Part shown: one piece after another, positions 62,901 to 64,000 of the stretch
Layout of the letters: each line of letters starts with the position of its first letter
Position numbering within the stretch: position 1 is the first letter of the stretch
Source: Larus michahellis
Lineage: Eukaryota > Chordata > Aves > Charadriiformes > Laridae
Direction: 5' to 3'
DNA length: 64,000 bases
Assembly (NCBI RefSeq): GCF_964199755.1
Contig: NC_133910.1
Span: 13,338,711-13,402,710, forward strand
Notes under the pieces: generated by a model
Database searches by the model: none
Seen by the model: the letters and a program-made list of their open reading frames with translations, nothing else
Told to the model about the DNA's origin: nothing
Program-made: the position numbers and the translations under genes

Positions 62901-64000
62901 CATGGTGTAAATAAATGAGGTATCAGTTCTTAGAATTTCTTTATGGTTACCTGGTCGTAAAAAATGTTATTTACAGAGCAACAGAAGAGAACAGATGTTC
63001 TTCAGAGTGGCCGTTCCAGCCCTACCTTATTTTTGATGTAGGAGATGGTCGTGAGGAGCGAGACAATGAGTAAGTCCTGCGTTCTACTCTGCCAGATTTA
63101 GATTTACTGAGAATTAATTACCTGCAGAAGACTTGTCATCTCTCCTCTATTGTTCCCAATATACATTAAGTAACCAGAACTGCATTTTCAACTTGATTTG
63201 ATTTAATTTTACAAGGAACTTGTTTACTAAAGCATGTGTTAAGTGGTTTGTTTTTTTTTTTTTTAATCTGAAACTGGGTTTGATCCTGGTTTGACTATCT
63301 GCTAGGTGCCAGTGAATGCCTACACGGTCTCTGATGGCTCTAATAACAGTTTCTGAGTTCCCAGTTTATTTTCTTATCAGTGACTTTCCTTTCACAGCTG
63401 CACGCTGAGGTAATGCCAGAAGGTGTCAGGCTCAGTTCTCCCTTTTACCTAGTCTGTAAGGAAATCAAAGCTATGTAGTTTTAAGGGAATGTTAAGTGCA
63501 GCCTGTCCCTGCTAACACTTCTTAGCTGCTCCACACGGCCTGCTTGCAAAGTTCTGTGTGAAGGTGGCTGCAGAAGTTCAAGACCGGGCCTTTGACTCGC
63601 AATCCCCCTACAAATTGGGCTGAAGCATTGACTTTGAAAGAGCCGTCGAATGTATTTCTGCAATGTTTTCACTCTATCTCGTTCAGCTCTTTTAGTAATC
63701 CTCAGGAAGTGAAGCTGGTGATGGAATTAATTAGAACAATTAAAGAAAAAAGGAAAGATCTGGGTCTTCGTCGCATTGGAATAATTACCCCTTACAGTGC
63801 ACAAAAAAAGAAAATCCAAGATCAACTGGACAGAGTGTTTAAGAATAACAGGTAAAAAGAACATGAATTTTCAAATGGGACTTGGCTCTTGCATGTTAGT
63901 CCTTTGTTTATCCTCTTGAAATAATGGCAAAAACTCAAACGTTTTTCTGTACTACTAAAATCTGTACTTTGTCATTGCTTTAAAGGGGACATGCAGGCGT
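41749..64000 (+). CDS. SETX: SETX, senataxin RNA/DNA helicase (3' end outside window)
   Basis: Senataxin is a nuclear superfamily 1B (UPF1-like) helicase that unwinds R-loops, aids RNA polymerase II termination and acts in DNA-damage and antiviral transcription responses. Human mutations cause AOA2 and ALS4. Coding exons: 41749-41928, 43250-43460, 43655-43764, 45037-45256, 45562-45681, 46668-46839, 48340-48430, 49308-53858, 54680-54779, 55306-55482, 56156-56385, 56932-57099, 57657-57813, 58444-58545, 59044-59156, 59845-59916, 60769-60918, 61445-61552, 62425-62612, 62977-63069, 63687-63851, 63986-64000. All introns are GT-AG and phases agree. The product to the window edge is 2,497 residues. 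Residues 1 to ~560 are the helical N-terminal domain; ~570-1,820 are long and disordered; the helicase starts near 2,060 with Walker A GPPGTGKS at 2,090-2,097, DEAG at 2,307-2,310, GDPKQLPP from 2,333 and QYRMHP at 2,383-2,388. Motifs V and VI lie beyond the window. Confidence 0.96.
43250..43460 (+). CDS. SETX: SETX exon 4
   Basis: Residues 61-130 and one base. VLWELETSRLVAHIEKSM opens it, with DDELFIVDENGE and PLLEILKYPYLLLHEKV, near-identical to human. The intron before it (41,929-43,249) shows no recognised element. Confidence 0.95.
43655..43764 (+). CDS. SETX: SETX exon 5
   Basis: Residues 131-167, ELCVEVLCRMEQ through GIYLFLVHPNEV. The exon begins with GT after a TGTCTGTTTAG acceptor; the split serine codon fixes this boundary. 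Donor AGTG|GTAAGT. Confidence 0.95.
44553..44580. repeat. Inverted repeat at the LTR 5' edge
   Basis: CAATTG...GTTGTT ACC AACAAC AATTG forms a short stem-loop. It may belong to the LTR or to flanking sequence. Confidence 0.5.
44555..44998 (+). mobile_element. Avian endogenous retrovirus solo LTR, sense
   Basis: About 440 bases with LTR layout: ACCCCAACTGACC, GGATATTCCATACCAT, TATAAA at 44,660-44,665, ATTAAA poly(A) signal at 44,866-44,871, and the terminal AAACCATGACA ending at 44,998. The block resembles LTRs that are common in bird genomes and shares its framework with the antisense copy at 31.4-32.0 kb. No internal retroviral genes, hence a solo LTR. It lies in SETX intron 5 in the same orientation as the gene and ends 38 bases before exon 6. 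The 5' edge is approximate; a 12-bp hairpin at 44,553-44,580 lies there. Confidence 0.75.
45037..45256 (+). CDS. SETX: SETX exon 6
   Basis: Residues 168-240 plus one base: IRRWAILTARNLGKVDRDDY through YKNYWL. Acceptor GTTTTAATCCTTAG is unusually close to the upstream LTR. Donor GCTAG|GTGAGT. Confidence 0.95.
45562..45681 (+). CDS. SETX: SETX exon 7
   Basis: Residues 241-280: GICMLLTVLEEQAMDSLLLG, with DKQNDFMQSILHTMEKEAD, matching human. Donor GATG|GTAACT. Confidence 0.95.
46668..46839 (+). CDS. SETX: SETX exon 8
   Basis: Residues 281-337 plus two bases; contains DPFWPALHCFMVILDQLGSK and VWGQLIDPVQAFQTIIN. Donor AAGAG|GTCAGT is weaker than its neighbours. The flanking introns (0.99 and 1.5 kb) contain no recognised element. 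Confidence 0.95.
48340..48430 (+). CDS. SETX: SETX exon 9
   Basis: Residues 338-368: TKSEPESDYGDDMVTCSQIV, then YNYNTEKPQK. Acceptor TTTCTTTTTAG, donor AAAAG|GTATTA. Confidence 0.93.
49308..53858 (+). CDS. SETX: SETX exon 10, giant exon
   Basis: One exon of 4,551 bases encodes 1,517 residues (369-1,885), the equivalent of the giant human exon 10. It starts DTGWKAAICPDYCPNMYEDM. The first ~190 residues finish the N-terminal helical domain. The middle is serine-, lysine- and acid-rich and poorly conserved; it includes a SUMO-interaction-like VIIISDSSDEE at 1,123-1,133 and a cysteine/histidine cluster at 1,671-1,690. The last part (from ~1,828, FVNAVLKWTYEMF, to PLMMLNAFET) is conserved and leads into the helicase. 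The donor is AAACA|GTAAGT at 53,859; the reading frame runs 21 codons on to TGA-type stop in the intron, so the splice is needed. Confidence 0.96.
54680..54779 (+). CDS. SETX: SETX exon 11
   Basis: Residues 1,886-1,918: LAQEWLEKERGREKNYYFYL, then QNFSADLNTADFT. The acceptor CTTTCCAACGTGTAG has a modest pyrimidine tract. Donor ACAG|GTAAGA. Confidence 0.9.
55306..55482 (+). CDS. SETX: SETX exon 12
   Basis: Residues 1,919-1,977: HFQEGDLAKQLHPKEDDLIF through HVGLVTRFSRASGCLT, part of the beta-rich region N-terminal to the helicase core, as in UPF1/Sen1 proteins. Donor ACTA|GTAAGT. Confidence 0.93.
56156..56385 (+). CDS. SETX: SETX exon 13
   Basis: Residues 1,978-2,054: a strand-rich segment with HLSVQTRGNLSFFINKQ and VVVGSLVTTHRTFKGLL, continuing the 1B-type barrel. 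Acceptor TCCCCTTTTATTAG, donor CGCT|GTAAGT, phase 0. Confidence 0.93.
56932..57099 (+). CDS. SETX: SETX exon 14, Walker A
   Basis: Residues 2,055-2,110. The Q-motif-like NEGQKRAIETA is followed by LIHGPPGTGKSKTIVGLL, the ATP-binding P-loop (GPPGTGKS, 2,090-2,097). Acceptor CTGTTCCTTCAG, donor GAGAA|GTAAGT. Confidence 0.97.
57657..57813 (+). CDS. SETX: SETX exon 15, motif Ia
   Basis: Residues 2,111-2,162 plus one base; RFLVCAPSNAAVDELMKKI holds helicase motif Ia (2,134-2,143). Preceded by a basic linker. Donor TTGG|GTATGG. Confidence 0.96.
58444..58545 (+). CDS. SETX: SETX exon 16
   Basis: Residues 2,163-2,196: GNCGDIKLVRLGAEKAINSE, then FSLDKQVEHRM, the conserved link from domain 1A to the stalk insertion. 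Acceptor TTTTTGTAAACAG, donor ATGA|GTAAGT. Confidence 0.95.
59044..59156 (+). CDS. SETX: SETX exon 17, stalk helix
   Basis: Residues 2,197-2,234, a charged helix (DQKLDMLSRQRAMHRCEKRE) of the coiled stalk found in Sen1/UPF1 helicases. Donor GGGAG|GTAGTA is non-ideal at +4. Confidence 0.92.
59845..59916 (+). CDS. SETX: SETX exon 18, stalk helix
   Basis: A 72-base exon, residues 2,235-2,258: LDDEIARLSKERQQLASQLK, the second arm of the stalk, heptad-like. Acceptor CTTTCCCCCCCATCTAG. Confidence 0.92.
60769..60918 (+). CDS. SETX: SETX exon 19, motif II start
   Basis: Residues 2,259-2,308. AIILESDIICCTLSTSGGSL is close to human; the exon ends at VIVDE, so the Walker B DEAG is split between this exon and the next. 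Donor ATGAG|GTCAGT. Confidence 0.96.
61304..61328 (+). repeat. Poly-T run in SETX intron 19
   Basis: About 25 consecutive T followed by AG. It resembles an acceptor but the exon begins 116 bases later; no antisense retroposon body was recognised. Confidence 0.8.
61445..61552 (+). CDS. SETX: SETX exon 20, motifs II and III
   Basis: Residues 2,309-2,344: AGQSCEVETLIPLIHRCNKL and LVGDPKQLPPTV, giving the end of Walker B and motif III. Acceptor GCGTATACAAAAG is pyrimidine-poor. Donor CAATA|GTAAGT. Confidence 0.96.
61925..61940. repeat. 16-bp perfect palindrome
   Basis: CATTCCTTAAGGAATG reads the same on both strands and comprises two facing TEAD (M-CAT) words. It is in SETX intron 20. Significance unknown. 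Confidence 0.8.
62425..62612 (+). CDS. SETX: SETX exon 21, motif IV region
   Basis: Residues 2,345-2,406 plus two bases: AQEYGYDQSLMARLHRHLEE, then LTLQYRMHPDICLFPSNYIY, with QYRMHP at 2,383-2,388. Acceptor TTTTCCCTCTGGCAG, donor GACAA|GTGAGT. Confidence 0.97.
62977..63069 (+). CDS. SETX: SETX exon 22
   Basis: Residues 2,407-2,437 plus two bases: SEWPFQPYLIFDVGDGREER, like human. Acceptor GTTATTTACAG, donor ATGA|GTAAGT. Confidence 0.95.
63687..63851 (+). CDS. SETX: SETX exon 23
   Basis: Residues 2,438-2,492: QEVKLVMELIRTIKEKRKD, then RRIGIITPYSAQKKKIQDQL, domain 2A with the IITPYSAQ motif. Acceptor TATCTCGTTCAG, donor ACAG|GTAAAA. Confidence 0.95.
63986..64000 (+). CDS. SETX: SETX exon 24, cut by window end
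   Basis: Fifteen bases after the acceptor GCTTTAAAG continue the frame as (R)GHAG plus the first two bases of a valine codon. In human the corresponding position runs into EVDTVDAFQG (motif V), so the exon is real and truncated only by the window. Confidence 0.8.

Overview
This is a window of nuclear DNA from a bird. Three things point to this: introns are short and all GT-AG, promoters are CpG islands, two intronic elements look like avian endogenous-retrovirus solo LTRs, and the gene order matches the amniote block CFAP77 / TTF1 / SETX (human 9q34). The species cannot be fixed from sequence alone. I had no database access; gene names rest on recognising protein sequence.

Layout. Positions 1-27,607 appear to be one large, gene-poor intron, the first intron of CFAP77 (minus strand). 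Its likely first coding exon is at 27,608-27,718. No other CFAP77 exon was recognised. The intron holds AT-rich blocks dense in homeodomain, SOX and octamer-like words, which look like enhancers. A CpG island at about 27.46-28.47 kb sits between CFAP77 and TTF1 and is probably a shared divergent promoter. It contains a good RFX X-box, fitting a cilium gene. TTF1 (plus strand, complete) has its coding sequence in ten exons from 29,157 to 37,310, predicted 719 aa, with a 3' UTR to about 38.17 kb. A 1.5 kb spacer follows, with two unexplained open frames on opposite strands. SETX (senataxin, plus strand) starts from a second CpG island at about 39.7-40.4 kb. Two untranslated leader exons are predicted, then 22 coding exons or parts of exons from 41,749 to the window edge. 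The last one is cut after 15 bases, just before helicase motif V/VI sequence. About 2,497 residues of SETX are in the window.

Biology. TTF1 terminates RNA polymerase I transcription and organises rDNA chromatin in the nucleolus. SETX is a superfamily 1B RNA/DNA helicase that resolves R-loops and helps RNA polymerase II termination. CFAP77 is a protein of motile-cilium doublet microtubules. The most unusual features are: a 15.8-copy, 9-bp GC-rich minisatellite lying at or inside SETX exon 1, with positive G skew just downstream of the promoter of an R-loop helicase gene; a Kozak-perfect AUG-stop element in the predicted SETX leader; a solo LTR ending 38 bp before a SETX exon; and a TTF1 leader exon whose uORF would overlap the TTF1 start codon. 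No CRISPR, operon, rRNA or tRNA was seen.
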